A DNA stretch of 64,000 nucleotides from Perca fluviatilis (taxonomy: Eukaryota > Chordata > Actinopteri > Perciformes > Percidae): positions 5,039,781 through 5,103,780 of the forward strand of contig NC_053118.1 of the NCBI RefSeq assembly GCF_010015445.1, read 5' to 3'. The translations under genes were made by a program, and so were the position numbers. Shown piece by piece: positions 20,022 to 29,894 of the stretch; position 1 is the first letter of the stretch, and each line of letters begins with the position of its first letter. The notes under the pieces were generated by a model. It was given only the letters and a program-made list of their open reading frames with translations. It searched no databases and was not told the DNA's origin.

Positions 20022-20632
20022 ATATTTTAGTTCTCCTCGCTTCTTGCGGGCAGCCCGTATGACCAAGTCCTTAGTCTGGAACTTATGGAAACAGATCATC
20101 ATGGCTCTAGGTTTTTGCCCCTCAGCTGGTTTGGGTTTGAGTGCTCGGTGAGCTCTGTCTAGCTCTGGAGGAGAAGAAAGCATGTCTTTTCCCAGCACAT
20201 CCACCAGAAAATTTGAGAAGAACGACATGGGTCGTGTGCCCTTGACTGCTTCAGGCACTCCAATAAGACACTTCCCTGTATATCGGAGATCTTAGCTTTT
20301 CAGCTTTGGCGTTATCTTCAGCCATAGTGTTTGTCGTTGCCTCTAATGACTGGAGCTGGTTCAGTCAAGACTCCAGATCAGAGATGCGTTGTTCATGGTT
20401 GGTCATTGTAGTCTGCAATCCATCTAGCTTGGAGTCAATGATAGCAAGCTTGTTTTCAAATCTGAGTGAGCTAGTGAGTCAGATTTGAACCCTAACCCTA
20501 ACCCTAACCCAACAGGTCCACTCATAGCTCAGCTAGCATGTTGGCCAGAGTAGCATTATCAATGTCGGCACTGCCAGCTAAAGTTGTCTGCTGTTCAGGC
20601 TTTTTCGAAGATTTGCCAAGTCTAGATGACAT
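20022..20632 (-). pseudogene. L1/Tx1-type ORF1, N-terminal and RRM part (minus)
   Basis: ATG at 20630-20632 (MSSRLGKSSKKPEQQT), then a degenerate coiled-coil region (DSKLDGLQTTM, NHEQRISDLES), then an RRM-like segment at 20022-20258 (PPELDRAHRAL, AEGQKPRAMMICFHKFQTKD). ORF1p is the RNA-binding chaperone of LINE particles. The frame is broken by stops, a frameshift near 20280 and a TTAGGG-repeat tract at 20488-20512. The C-terminal domain continues at 14250-14009 after the Tc1 and the retroelement are removed. Confidence 0.75.
20488..20512. repeat. Short interstitial telomere-like repeat (CCCTAA)
   Basis: AACCCTAACCCTAACCCTAA plus a partial unit, about four repeats of the vertebrate telomere hexamer, inside the coding part of an L1 ORF1 pseudogene and out of keeping with its codon pattern. 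Confidence 0.9.
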
Positions 20633-20639
20633 ACTGGTG

Positions 20640-20950
20640 GGCAGAACTTGTTCAAGCAGTGTGAGGTGCCTTAATTCCGCAAAGTTGAGTTAGATGAGAT
20701 GACTAAATAGTCAAAATATAAAATATGTGGCGGGAAAACACCACTACTCCATTCCGCATACCAACCGGAAGTCCCTATTGGCTTGAAATTTTACATTTGC
20801 GTTTGCATGAAATGGGGTAGAGGCTCCATATTCATGCGCCATCTTGAAATACGTTAGCCGTTAAGGGACATACAGGATATACTGCTCTGCCTTTCGCGTT
20901 TTCGCTGTCATATGATAAACTCACAGGTGAAAGGAAACAAGGAGGACCAC
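20640..20950. other. L1 5' flank, nothing further recognised
   Basis: Sequence upstream (minus sense) of the ORF1 start. It could be L1 5' UTR, but no promoter motif stands out. Confidence 0.3.
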
Positions 20951-20951
20951 A

Positions 20952-21342
20952 CTAGCCTGGGTAAACCCTGATGAACTTCTGGCAAATTTGAGATTTGCTC
21001 TGCAAGTCAGCCTGGCGAAGAGCCCATTCAAACCCATTTCCAATGTCCCCAAAATCGAGGCACCAATCACAACCGCTGAGGCGGGCTTTACACCAATCAC
21101 AACCGTTGAGGCAGGCTTTACGTGACGACGATAGTGCAGCGACGGCGAGCAGCTTTTTTTTTACATTCAACATGACGGCGCAGCGTCACCCGGATCGTTG
21201 TTCTGATTGGTTTTTGACTACCCAATGCGCCCAGAGGCATTTGAGCTGCGTCCGTTGGTGACGCCCCTTTGAACTGTCAATGAACCTTTCCCAGACCCAC
21301 TCTCAGTTACAACTGAGAAGGGTCTGGTGTCAACCAGGCTAG
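20952..21342. mobile_element. MITE with CTAGCCTGG ends
   Basis: Left CTAGCCTGGGTAAACCC and right GGTCTGGTGTCAACCAGGCTAG are imperfect inverted ends. Flanking GACCACAC and GAACCACAC suggest an 8-bp hAT-type duplication with one indel. Inside, a 31-bp unit (CACCAATCACAACCGYTGAG) is tandemly duplicated at about 21060-21121. Confidence 0.55.
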
Positions 21343-21724
21343 AACCACACATATTCAAAATCCAAATTTCAGGAACAGGAGTCTTCTTCTTCACCCAGAA
21401 AAAGAAAAAGGATATTGAAAAGAGCAAGAGACCAGCATCATTAGAAAAAAGCGTGAAGACTACCGTAGCTGTAATACGTACTTTGAACTGCGTGGCGCGA
21501 GAGAGTTGACTGCAATATATGAACACTAGATGAGAAAAATTCCCACACATTGGACCTTTAAAACTTTTACAGCCAACTTAATAAAATGACAGGATTTTTT
21601 TGGGCTCAAGTCCATAAATACAGTTAATGAATAAGGGCACAGAGAACAACTGAAGGCTCGGTTAGCAACGATTAGCTCTGATAATGGGTTAGCTCCAGTC
21701 AGCTCCAGTTAACTCCATCATTAA

Positions 21725-24028
21725 AGGGGTGATAGAATGCAAAACCGATTTTACCCTGTCATAGTTGAATAACGACAGTTTGGTGGGTAAATAGGACATA
21801 CATAGAAGCTCAAAATCCCACTGACACCCCTTTACTATGAAAATCTCATATTTTGAAACTGCCTCTGAAAACTGGCGAATCCCAACAAAGCTGAGTTGCT
21901 TGCGCAAGCATCTCAAAATCCGGAACCTTAAGAGAACAGTCACGCCCCAACATTTACATAGGCTACACAACTGACCTGAGATCAGGTAGTTTTCTGAATC
22001 TAGCTAGGTCACGCAGATCTCTGCTATTCCATTACAAAATTCACTTCTGAAACTTTTTTGCGAAATCAACCATATAAAGCTCGAATATGGGCCGCTTTTA
22101 ACGAAAAAAGGATGGCTAATTGCAAATTTTCTCCGACTGTGTGTCGGAGTTTAGTGCCGATGTTGGTGCTGCCTGGGTTGCTACACGCGCCCCCTGACCG
22201 CAGTGTCAGCGAGCTTTGTTACGCCCCGCAATCTTTGCACGCGCCCGCGCAGGATCCAGTTAATCTTATAATGGGTATGTGTGTTGAGTTATTTAAACAA
22301 ACAATCGGAAAAATAAACGCCTCTTGTCCGTGAGTCTCATTGATAGAGCCGCGGTGAGATGGAGTCCATCAATGAGAGCTAGCAAGCCTCCTCCTAACTC
22401 TGACATTCACAAAAATACATTCAATTGAAATCCGAAATCGGACAAGTGTTAGCTAAGCTTTGTAAGACCTTGAGGAACCTGTAATATTCATGCCGTGACG
22501 AAATTCAAACTGTAAATATACTTTAGTTATGCGAAAGTGAGCAAGCTGCGGTATTTCCCCATTGTAATGAATGGTTAGCTTTATAAGACATTGGGGAATG
22601 ATGTTGTATAAGTGGCGTGACAAAATTCAAACTAAATATAATTTAGTTATGGCGACAATGTAGCTAGCTAGCTGCGGTATTTCCCCATTGTAATGAATGG
22701 GACATATAGCAAGCAGCTGTTCGTCCTACAAAGACGCCTTGGGTTCATAAAAATGCCTTAAAATCAAATCGGACACAACGGTTAGCTTTATAAGACATTG
22801 GGGAATGATGTTGTATAAGTGGCGTGACGAAATTCAAACTGTAAATATAATTTAGTTATGGCGACAATGTAGCTAGCTAGCTGGGGGTATTTCCCCATTG
22901 TAATGAATGGGACTATACACAGCAGCTGCCGTCCCTACAAAGGCGCACCAGCGTTCATAAAAATGCCTTAAAATCAAATCGGACACAACGGTTAGCTTTA
23001 TAAGACATTGGGGAATGAGTTGTATAAGTGGCGTGACGAAATTCAAACAGTAAATATAATTTAGTTATGGCGACAGTGTAGCTAGCTAGCTGCGGTATTT
23101 CCCCATTGTAATGAATGGGACATATAGCAAGCAGCTGCTTGTCCTACAAAGACGCCTCGCGTTCATAAAAATGCCTTAAAATCAAATCGGACACAACGGT
23201 TAGCTTTATAAGACATTGGGGAATGATGTTGTATAAGTGGCGTGACGAAATTCAAACTGTAAATATAATTTAGTTATGACGACAATGTAGCTAGCTAGCT
23301 GCGGTATTTCCCCATTGTAATGAATGGGACATATAGCAAGCAGCTGCTCGTCCTACAAAAAGACACCCCCGCCGTTCATAAAAATGCCTTAAAATCAAAT
23401 CGGACACAACGGTTAGCTTTATAAGACATTGGGACATTCAAAACCGTAAAATGTATTTTTTATAGATATAGTTATGCCGGCAGCTGGCCGCGGAGCCCCG
23501 GTATGCAGTATCCACAAAGGGTGACTTTGCCCTGGGTATGGAGCCCAGCAGGCTGTCGCTTCGTCAGACTGTGTGGAGCTCCTAAAGCCCGACACGTCTT
23601 ACCAAATTTGCAATTAGCCATCAATTTTTGTAAAACGGCCCATATTTGAGCTTTATATAGTTGATTTCTCGCTTAAAAAGTCTCAGAAGTGAATTTGGTA
23701 ATGAAACATTGCAGTGTCTGGAATATGAGATTGTGTCGCCTTCTCTAATGTATGTGTATTGGGGATTCGCTCAACCAATCAGCGCTCTCTAATGTCTGCG
23801 TATGGCAAGTTGCTCAACCAATCACCGCAGCAGCGCTCATCTAAATATTCATGACCATACCATATTTGGAAGAAAAGCTCTTGTTACAAATAGGGCCAAA
23901 ACACAGGGATGCATAAGGGCCAGTAAAATATCAACCAGGCCATTTTCAGCCCAACCAATGTTACATACCCCATTAGGAGACCATAAGGAACAGTGTGAAA
24001 TACCCTATATAATCATTCTATCACCCCT
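21725..24028. mobile_element. piggyBac-like element, TTAA target, 2.3 kb
   Basis: Ends AGGGGTGATAGAATG at 21725 and CATTCTATCACCCCT ending at 24028 are perfect 15-bp inverses, with TTAA on both sides (21721-21724 and 24029-24032), the hallmark target of piggyBac elements. Sub-terminal inverted blocks of about 100 bp pair 22030-22150 with 23590-23710 (GCTCGAATATGGGCCG against CGGCCCATATTTGAGC). The core is a 208-bp tandem array. No transposase, so non-autonomous. Confidence 0.85.
22445..23460 (+). repeat. 208-bp satellite-like array, about five copies
   Basis: Units begin GGTTAGCTTTATAAGACATT at 22573, 22780, 22990, 23198 and 23411 (spacing 207, 210, 208, 213). Each contains CATTGTAATGAATGG and TTAGTTATGGCGACAATGTA. 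A shorter, more diverged unit precedes at about 22445-22572 and the last is truncated. Confidence 0.95.
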
Positions 24029-24032
24029 TTAA

Positions 24033-24352
24033 GATATGTAGCAGAAAACGCTGCCGTAAAGAGGGTGAGCAACAATAAATGACGTTCTTGGCCGCAGTGT
24101 TTCTGCGGTTTAGTACAGTTAACCCTACGGCAAGAACACCAGCAGCACACTACTACTACCAATAGCCTGAAATGCCGCGTTGATGCTGTGTGTCACGCAC
24201 GTGGAGGGCTACTTCACGATTGAGAGGGGCTGGAGGCCGCTTGTCTGTGTGCACTGTAAAAAATGTAATTCGGATTTTATCTACCTGGGCGGGTCTCAAT
24301 CTACTTGGGCGGGGTGCCCAAGTATGTAAGAAACTATGTATGGGAAACACTG
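24033..24352 (-). mobile_element. hAT end fragment (CAGTGTTTCCCATACATAG)
   Basis: The right terminus TATGTATGGGAAACACTG at about 24335-24352 is a hAT end; the complement matches the left end of the element at 36962. GTGCCCAAGTATG next to it is also shared. The left boundary is not resolved; the segment starts just after the TTAA element. Confidence 0.6.
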
Positions 24353-24469
24353 CATTCATATAAATTCATGCATCACCTTATTTCATCAATATAATAAGGC
24401 CTAAAGGAAAAAACTGTTTATGTTTAATATATCTAATATTGTGTTGGTCATACTACACAATTATTTGTT

Positions 24470-24591
24470 TGTCTTTGTTGAATAATACAGCAGATAAAGA
24501 GCTTCAAAAAATAGTCGCATTTTAATTTGTAATCGCAATATTGATTAAAAAAATCGCTATTAGATTATTTTCCAAAATCGTTCAGCCCTAG
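24470..24591 (-). mobile_element. hAT end fragment (CTAGGGCTGAACGATTTTGG)
   Basis: On the minus strand it starts CTAGGGCTGAACGATTTTGG and continues through AATCGCAATATTG-type sequence, a frequent fish hAT-type end. The opposite end is absent. Confidence 0.6.
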
Positions 24592-24800
24592 TCTGTATCA
24601 TCTTTTAGTCTGGTTTCTTAATAAGTGAATAGTTATTTCTTTCTCAATTATTTGTTAATGTTATGTAGTAATTGTTTTCAACAAATAGTTCATACAGTAA
24701 ACATTTGTTTGACTAATTTATTACTAAACCAAGCCATCACACGCCACACCATCACATTTTGTGCCACCCACCACCACAAGTAAATTTTCAACCTGTGGGA
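24592..24800 (+). repeat. Repeat shared with 37235-37461
   Basis: CTGTATCATCTTTTAGTCTG to CAACCTGTGGGAAA is collinear with the right half of the hAT element at 36962-37461, so this is its other terminus, slightly degraded. Confidence 0.75.
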
Positions 24801-25038
24801 AAATGTTTATGACAACTTTGGGGGTGAAGGCCTTATTGAAATCACTATGTTTATTAGGGCCAGAGCACCAAATAACGTTCGGCGAAAGCCCTATTGTCCG
24901 GGAAATGTGTAGGAAGGTGCGAGGGCCTGATCATTGCTGCTTTTTTTTGTTGCAATTCCTCAGTGACTAGGTAAGGTTGCTAGAAAAGAGTAGGTTAGTT
25001 AGGTCACTTCAGATATCAATATATGTCATTATCTACAG

Positions 25039-25597
25039 GTACGTCACTATCTTCTATGCACTGAGATACCACAACATCATGACAGTGAGGAGAGCCGGCT
25101 GCATTATCGGGGGAATCTGGACCTTCTGCACGGGCTGCGGGATCGTCTTCATCGTCTACTCAGACACCACCCCCGTCATCATCTGCCTGGTCTCCATGTT
25201 CTTTGCCATGCTGCTCATCATGGCCTCCCTCTACAGCCACATGTTCATGCTGGCACGTTCACACGTGAAGCGCATCGCTGCCCTGCCTGGCTACAACTCC
25301 ATCCACCAGCGGGCCAGCATGAAGGGGGCCATCACGCTCACCATCCTGCTGGGGATCTTCATCGTCTGCTGGGCCCCCTTCTTCCTCCACCTGATCCTCA
25401 TGATTTCATGTCCACGCAACCTCTACTGCGTGTGCTTCATGTCCCACTTCAACATGTACCTCATCCTCATCATGTGCAACTCTGTGATTGACCCACTCAT
25501 CTATGCTTTCAGGAGTCAGGAGATGAGGAAAACTTTTAAGGAGATTGTCTGTTGTTACAGCCTGAGAAACATCTGTGCTCTGACAGGTAAGTATTAA
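25039..25597 (+). CDS. mc5r: Melanocortin receptor 5-like, 3' exon (TM3 end to C-terminus)
   Basis: About 185 residues of a class A GPCR that binds melanocortin peptides and signals through Gs/cAMP at the plasma membrane. Visible in order: the Y of DRY with [13 protein letters not shown]4 ([17 protein letters not shown]), TM5 ([20 protein letters not shown]), [12 protein letters not shown]6 ([13 protein letters not shown]), TM7 with DPLIYAF, then [24 protein letters not shown] and RSQEMRKTF fit MC5R better than MC4R. The exon starts at a strong acceptor (TCTACAG at 25032-25038), so the Arg codon of DRY is split by a phase-2 intron; from memory, pufferfish mc5r and mc2r have an intron at DRY. 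No exon for TM1-TM3 is seen in the 25 kb upstream. CAG|GTAAGT at 25584-25592 could be a donor just before the stop. No frameshift is seen. Confidence 0.85.
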
Positions 25598-25614
25598 GAG
25601 ACACATAGACCAAT

Positions 25615-25879
25615 GATAGGATTTGTAGGATGGAGCCTGGTCAGCCCTCAAGAAGACATGGGAGAGGGATCTAAATAATTTATTACACTGGTTGATGAGG
25701 AGTTGGACAGAATTTGCGATGTGAGGGTACAACTCATCCAGTTCAAGATTATGCATTGCTTCTCTTGGACTCCCTCCAGATTGTTCAGACTTGGTTTGAA
25801 AGACACAACAAATTGTTTGAAATGTAAGACAGAGGGCAGCTAATTACTTCATGTCCTATGGTCCTGTTGTAAGGTCCAG
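25615..25879 (+). pseudogene. L1-type ORF2 C-terminal fragment, piece 1
   Basis: Broken reading (TWERDLNNLLHWLM-like, then CIASLGLPPDCSDL, ending WSCCKVQ) resembles the region downstream of RT in L1/Tx1 ORF2. It ends at the Harbinger insertion and continues in frame at 27407 (EFWTGLHDNLC). It lies 18 bp after the mc5r stop. Confidence 0.6.
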
Positions 25880-27403
25880 GGGTCTCATTTATAAACGTGG
25901 CTTACGCACAAAACGGGGCTGAAAATGTGTGTACGCCACTTCCCAAGCAAAGGTTGTGATTTATAAAAACAAACTTGACAGGAGAATGTGCGGTCCGCAA
26001 ATTCTGAACAATGCGTACGCACATTTTGGAGACAAAATAGGAATTGGCGACGCAGATGGTGAGGTGGTGAACTGAAGACAGACTGCAGAGAGTAAATGGG
26101 AATAAGATTACTCGTTACAGTGATTACAGTGATTACAGTGTTATTTGCGCTTGTACAGTGTGATAATTGTTCCATAAACACCTCCAACTCAAATCTTAAA
26201 TCAAAACTCGTTCTTAACATTTAATCAGCGCTGTCTCTCCGTCACATTGTCCGCTATGGAGCGCAGGAGGAGGAGATGGCCCGACTGCATGGAATACAGG
26301 ATAGCATCAAATACCCTAGCATTAGATAACGGCAGAACACACTGTAAATAACTAAATATATATCTTTAAAACTGTGCATTTATCATCAGATGTCAAAGTC
26401 TGGAAATACAGCCGTTAAGCTCTCGCGCAATCGTTACACTTAATGTCCTCGTTATTGGTCCTAACTTTAATACTGTTCATAACAAAACCTGCATGAAGAA
26501 AAGTGTGTTTGCCTATTACATTTAGATTTCAAATTGTATCTCGGGGTGGGGGATACCACTGATGCTGTGATTTTAGAAAGGTGTTAACAATCATAAATTG
26601 TTGTAAACATATAAATACTGCGGTGAACCCGTGCGTAGTGCTGCATGATGGCACTGCTGGCCCTGCAGGAGGACTCCGCTAATGGAAGAATCAGGAGAAA
26701 AAGAGACTTCAGGGACCATGACGATGACTGGCTAATATGCCGATTTAAATTCCCTGATATAGCTGTAATAGTAATAGTAATATAGCTGCGCTCTTGGATC
26801 TATGTACTGAATTGGGTCCAGTAGAGAGGGCAACGCACCGGAGCCGTGCCATATCCTGTTCCAAATACAGGTCCTTGCCACTCTGGGTGAAACCAGCTAA
26901 GTGTTTTTTTAAATAAATATTATATATAATCTTCAACTTTATCACTAAGGCTTGTTTGGATATGATATATAGTTCTGTTAAATCTTATTATATGCATCTG
27001 GTATATCGAAGCTGTCCCCGAGTGCTGTAAAATCCTGCTGTTTTGGAAGATTTTATTAATAAAGGTAGTCTATAGATCAGGGTTCCATACACTGTGCAAG
27101 AACAGGCAAAAATTATAATTCAATTGGCAGCAATTCCCGAGCGTCTGAGAGTTTTTTTGCTTTTTCTCCGCCAGTCATCATGATTTGGCATGATTCGGTG
27201 TAACAAAAGAACAACTGCAAAGGTCATTAACATACTTATCAGCATTCACGAGGTGCTTTGCATTGACTATTTATGGTTAAAAATGGGCGTGTACAGGGCG
27301 GGATAAGAGGCTGATCCACATACGCACACTTGTAGTCAATCTGTGATTTATAAAGGGAACATTGCTTACAGGTGTGCGTACACACGGTTTTATAAATGAG
27401 ACC
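25880..27403 (+). mobile_element. PIF/Harbinger-type element, internally deleted, 1.5 kb
   Basis: Ends GGGTCTCATTTATAAACG (25880) and the inverse CGGTTTTATAAATGAGACC (27403). It is flanked by CAG (25877-25879) and CTG (27404-27406), compatible with the CWG target preference of Harbinger elements. Removing it restores an L1 ORF2 reading (CCKVQEFWTGLHDN). Sub-terminal TACGCACA-type repeats are present at both ends. Confidence 0.8.
26645..26900 (+). pseudogene. Harbinger transposase N-terminal remnant
   Basis: MMALLALQEDSANGRIRRKR and FRDHDDDWLICRFKFP, then after a frameshift LLDLCTELGP and ERATHRSRAISCSKYRSLPL, match the start of HARBI1-like DDE transposases (DDEWL..RYRFPR..LLELC..LGP.L.R.T.RS.AL). 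The catalytic core is missing, so it can only be a non-autonomous remnant. Confidence 0.7.
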
Positions 27404-27489
27404 CTGGAATTTTGGACTGGGCTACATGATAACCTCTGTCTGTTGCAGGGACCCAGGTTCCATTCAGCCCAAGATTATTTGTTCTAGGA
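27404..27489 (+). pseudogene. L1-type ORF2 C-terminal fragment, piece 2
   Basis: Reads EFWTGLHDNLCLLQ then GPRFHSAQDYLF, continuing piece 1 across the Harbinger element and stopping at the hAT insertion at 27490. Confidence 0.65.
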
Positions 27490-27689
27490 CAGGGGTTTTC
27501 AATAGGTGAGGCGTGCCTCCCCTGGGGGGCGCCAAAGAGCCACAGGGGAGGCGCAACACGCCAAGAAAAAATAACTCTGTATGCAGCTCTATTGATATCG
27601 GTAATTGTGCGTGCGTGTATTAGCTTTAAAATTTATTGTTTCCTTGTCCCAAGTCAACAGAAGTAAGCATTAAGGGAAGAGACAGGACC

Positions 27690-27984
27690 CAGCAAAAAAC
27701 TTAGGAAATATGATCCTGAGTTATAGTTAGGTTTCACCTGGTCGGTGTCCGAGGCTGCACCGCAGTGTGTGGTCTGCAAGGAGGTGCTAGCAAATGACAG
27801 CACCTCCACCTACTTGTGTGAGTGTGGGTTTTCCGCACTGACCCTGATTAATAACAAATACAGATCAAGGCGGCAGGTGGAGGACTTGCGTTTATTTCTC
27901 TCTGCAGTGCAGCCCTGCATCGAACACCTCTGCGCATCAAAGCACAGCCTCACTGTTCCCACTGACAGACGCGGCGTCAGCTGA
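27690..27984 (+). pseudogene. hAT transposase remnant: BED finger joined to hATC
   Basis: APQCVVCKEVLANDS (first half of a BED zinc finger, as in ZBED5-like transposases) runs directly into CGFSALTLINNKYRSRRQVE, LRLFLSAVQPCIEHL (C-terminal dimerisation domain region). The RNase-H-like core that lies between them in the family is deleted. The 79-residue open frame from 27745 ends TGA at 27982. Upstream frame TAAs break the natural start. Confidence 0.7.
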
Positions 27985-28614
27985 TTTTGCCGGGGCTTCA
28001 GCCACAAATGTATTTTGAAAAGTTGACTGACAAATATAAAACCGGACGTCGCTTAGTGTCCACTCTCGCTGTAAAAAGCTGTGCAGCTTCACATTTATAA
28101 AGGACGCGGTCTGCTGTCGACATGCTGCGGCAGATGTGTCGCGTTTGAGCTCTGTGTATTTCTGTAGTTTCGGTTTTTCCACCTCTGATGTAGAGCAGCA
28201 TACAGCCGCTTCCCTAAACTTTGTGTCATTCAGAGACCAGAGACTCAAACAGGGTTTTGTGTCTGTCAGAAGGTCTGAGATTTATCATATTAGCAGAGCA
28301 ATCACGTATGGCACAGCAGGCTATGGTGCAGGTAGATTATTTCCTGAAATATAGAGCCTAACATTTTTCACGAAATATCACAACTCCTCCAAATCTCAGA
28401 GAATACAGATGGGATGAGTTATATTTTGAATGTGCACAAAGTTTTGGACACAGAAATCTTGCTCAAACATCTGAAATATTACAGTCCAGGGGTTTATTAA
28501 TAAATGAAAATGAATAATGTATAATTGAGGTTACTTCCTCAACAAAAGATGCAAAAGAGAAGGTAAGAGTAAATTATGCCTAAGCTACATGTGTGCTGAC
28601 TCAGGTATAATTAG

Positions 28615-28676
28615 AAAAGCAGATCTAAAGGAGATCTGCTTTTTTAGGCTATCAGACTATAATGCCTGATAGCCTA
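28615..28676. repeat. Two adjacent perfect hairpins
   Basis: AAAAGCAGATCT (28615-28626) pairs with AGATCTGCTTTT (28632-28643), 5-nt loop. TAGGCTATCAG (28645-28655) pairs with CTGATAGCCTA (28666-28676), 10-nt loop. Both lie inside the hAT element. Confidence 0.9.
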
Positions 28677-29220
28677 ACTGCAATATATTCCATTATGTTT
28701 TTATATTTGGATTGTAATAAGTTTCCCTTTACATAAAGATATTTCCAGCATATTGATTCAGAAAAAGGTAGACATAAGTGCATACAAATTCACCAGAATG
28801 CAGGAAATGAAGTGTTTAATGCTCAAAAGTTTCGGGGGGTGGACCCCCAGACCCCGCATCATAACACATGTTAAGCATGTTTTGTTGACTTGTGGATAGG
28901 CCCACTGATTTTGTGATGATTTTAAAAGTAGTCTCAATTAGGCCTGCATGAAGTTGGAAATTATTTGCTGTTGCAAAGAATCGTTTATGAATGCACTTTT
29001 AAAAAAGTTGTGGAAATAAAACGTATTCAAATACAATATAAAAAAATATTTACATTTTATCAGTTGTTAATGAAACTCATCAAACACACAATAGATGGCA
29101 TTTACTGCGGAGGCGTGTGTGGTTCAGGGCAGGCGGACAGGATTTTGGGGAAGGGGGGGCTTCGGCTGTCCTTACCTACTCTAAGGGGAGGCTCAAATTC
29201 ACCCAATTTGAAAAACCCTT

Positions 29221-29480
29221 TTCTATCACATGGATCAATCCTAAGCGGGATGGATAAGCACATAAGAAGCTGGGTCCAAACTACTTTAATGATAGTGAGA
29301 CAGATTCTTTTAAGAGGATGGAGGAACGAAAGGGAGCCGTAAATCCAATAATGGGCTTTTAAAATGGCTAGGGGGGCAGCATTTTAAAAAATTTCATAAA
29401 TGATTGCCAGATTGAATGTCTACGCTAGAAAATGGGGAAAGTACCTGAGCTTTCTGGAGGGATCCTAAGAAGCCATGTAC
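29221..29480 (+). pseudogene. L1-type ORF2 C-terminal fragment, piece 3
   Basis: LSHGSILSGMDKHIRSWVQT, then LMIVRQILLRGWRNEREP and, out of frame, WRDPKK. This is the end of an L1/Tx1 ORF2 as seen in fish copies (WI.TALMVGRQILLR.WR). It completes the fragment interrupted by the Harbinger and hAT elements. Confidence 0.65.
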
Positions 29481-29894
29481 TGTGGAGAGACATATACAAT
29501 GTGCTATTGTTTTGTCATATATAGATATGCCTATTGCACCCAAAAATAAGTTTTTGGATTGACCTCTTACACTAGAGTGAACAACTTCAAATGTATAGGG
29601 TAGATGTACAATGCATCAAAAACCTTACATACCAAAAGTTACACATGTGGACCCCTAGGTGGCGCTTAAATCAATGTAGACGCATTTTGGCCTATAACTC
29701 GCACATCATCACACAACATCGCAAAAACCTTACATCTATGTGTTCCTTGCATTGTGCTGAATCACATGATATAGGCCCATTTCCATGAAGAAGTTTTGTC
29801 ATGCTTAATATGTGTAGGTCTGGAGTATTCCGGAAATAGCGTTATGCTATTATTTCGCCAAGTCAGCTTGCCATTGTTTCTCGCCGTATGAAGC
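29481..29894. other. Unassigned repeat-like DNA
   Basis: Contains a self-similar phrase AAAACCTTACAT (about 29619 and 29730) and TGGACCCCTAGGTGGCGCT. No ORF or terminus can be assigned. Confidence 0.3.

Larger units (their letters stand above)
27490..29220 (+). mobile_element. hAT element, 1.7 kb, deleted transposase
   Basis: The left end CAGGGGTTTTCAATAGGTGA and right end CACCCAATTTGAAAAACCCT are imperfect inverses with GCCTCCCC sub-terminal blocks. Flanks TTCTAGGA (27482-27489) and TTCTATCA (29221-29228) are a decayed 8-bp duplication. The interior has a BED-finger/hATC fusion remnant, twin hairpins at 28615-28676 and the G/C-rich block GGGGGGTGGACCCCCAGACC at about 28832. Confidence 0.75.

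Noticed and set aside
22445..23460. CRISPR array
   Set aside because: Units are about 208 bp and nearly identical throughout with no repeat-spacer alternation; this is a tandem satellite in a eukaryotic element.
24977..25038. Met at 24977 as the start of the melanocortin receptor
   Set aside because: The 21 residues before VTIFYALR do not resemble TM3; the acceptor at 25032-25038 and the split DRY codon explain the true exon edge better.
28615..28644. Bacterial-type rho-independent terminator
   Set aside because: The stem plus T-run looks like one, but the context is a vertebrate hAT element; bacterial termination is irrelevant here.
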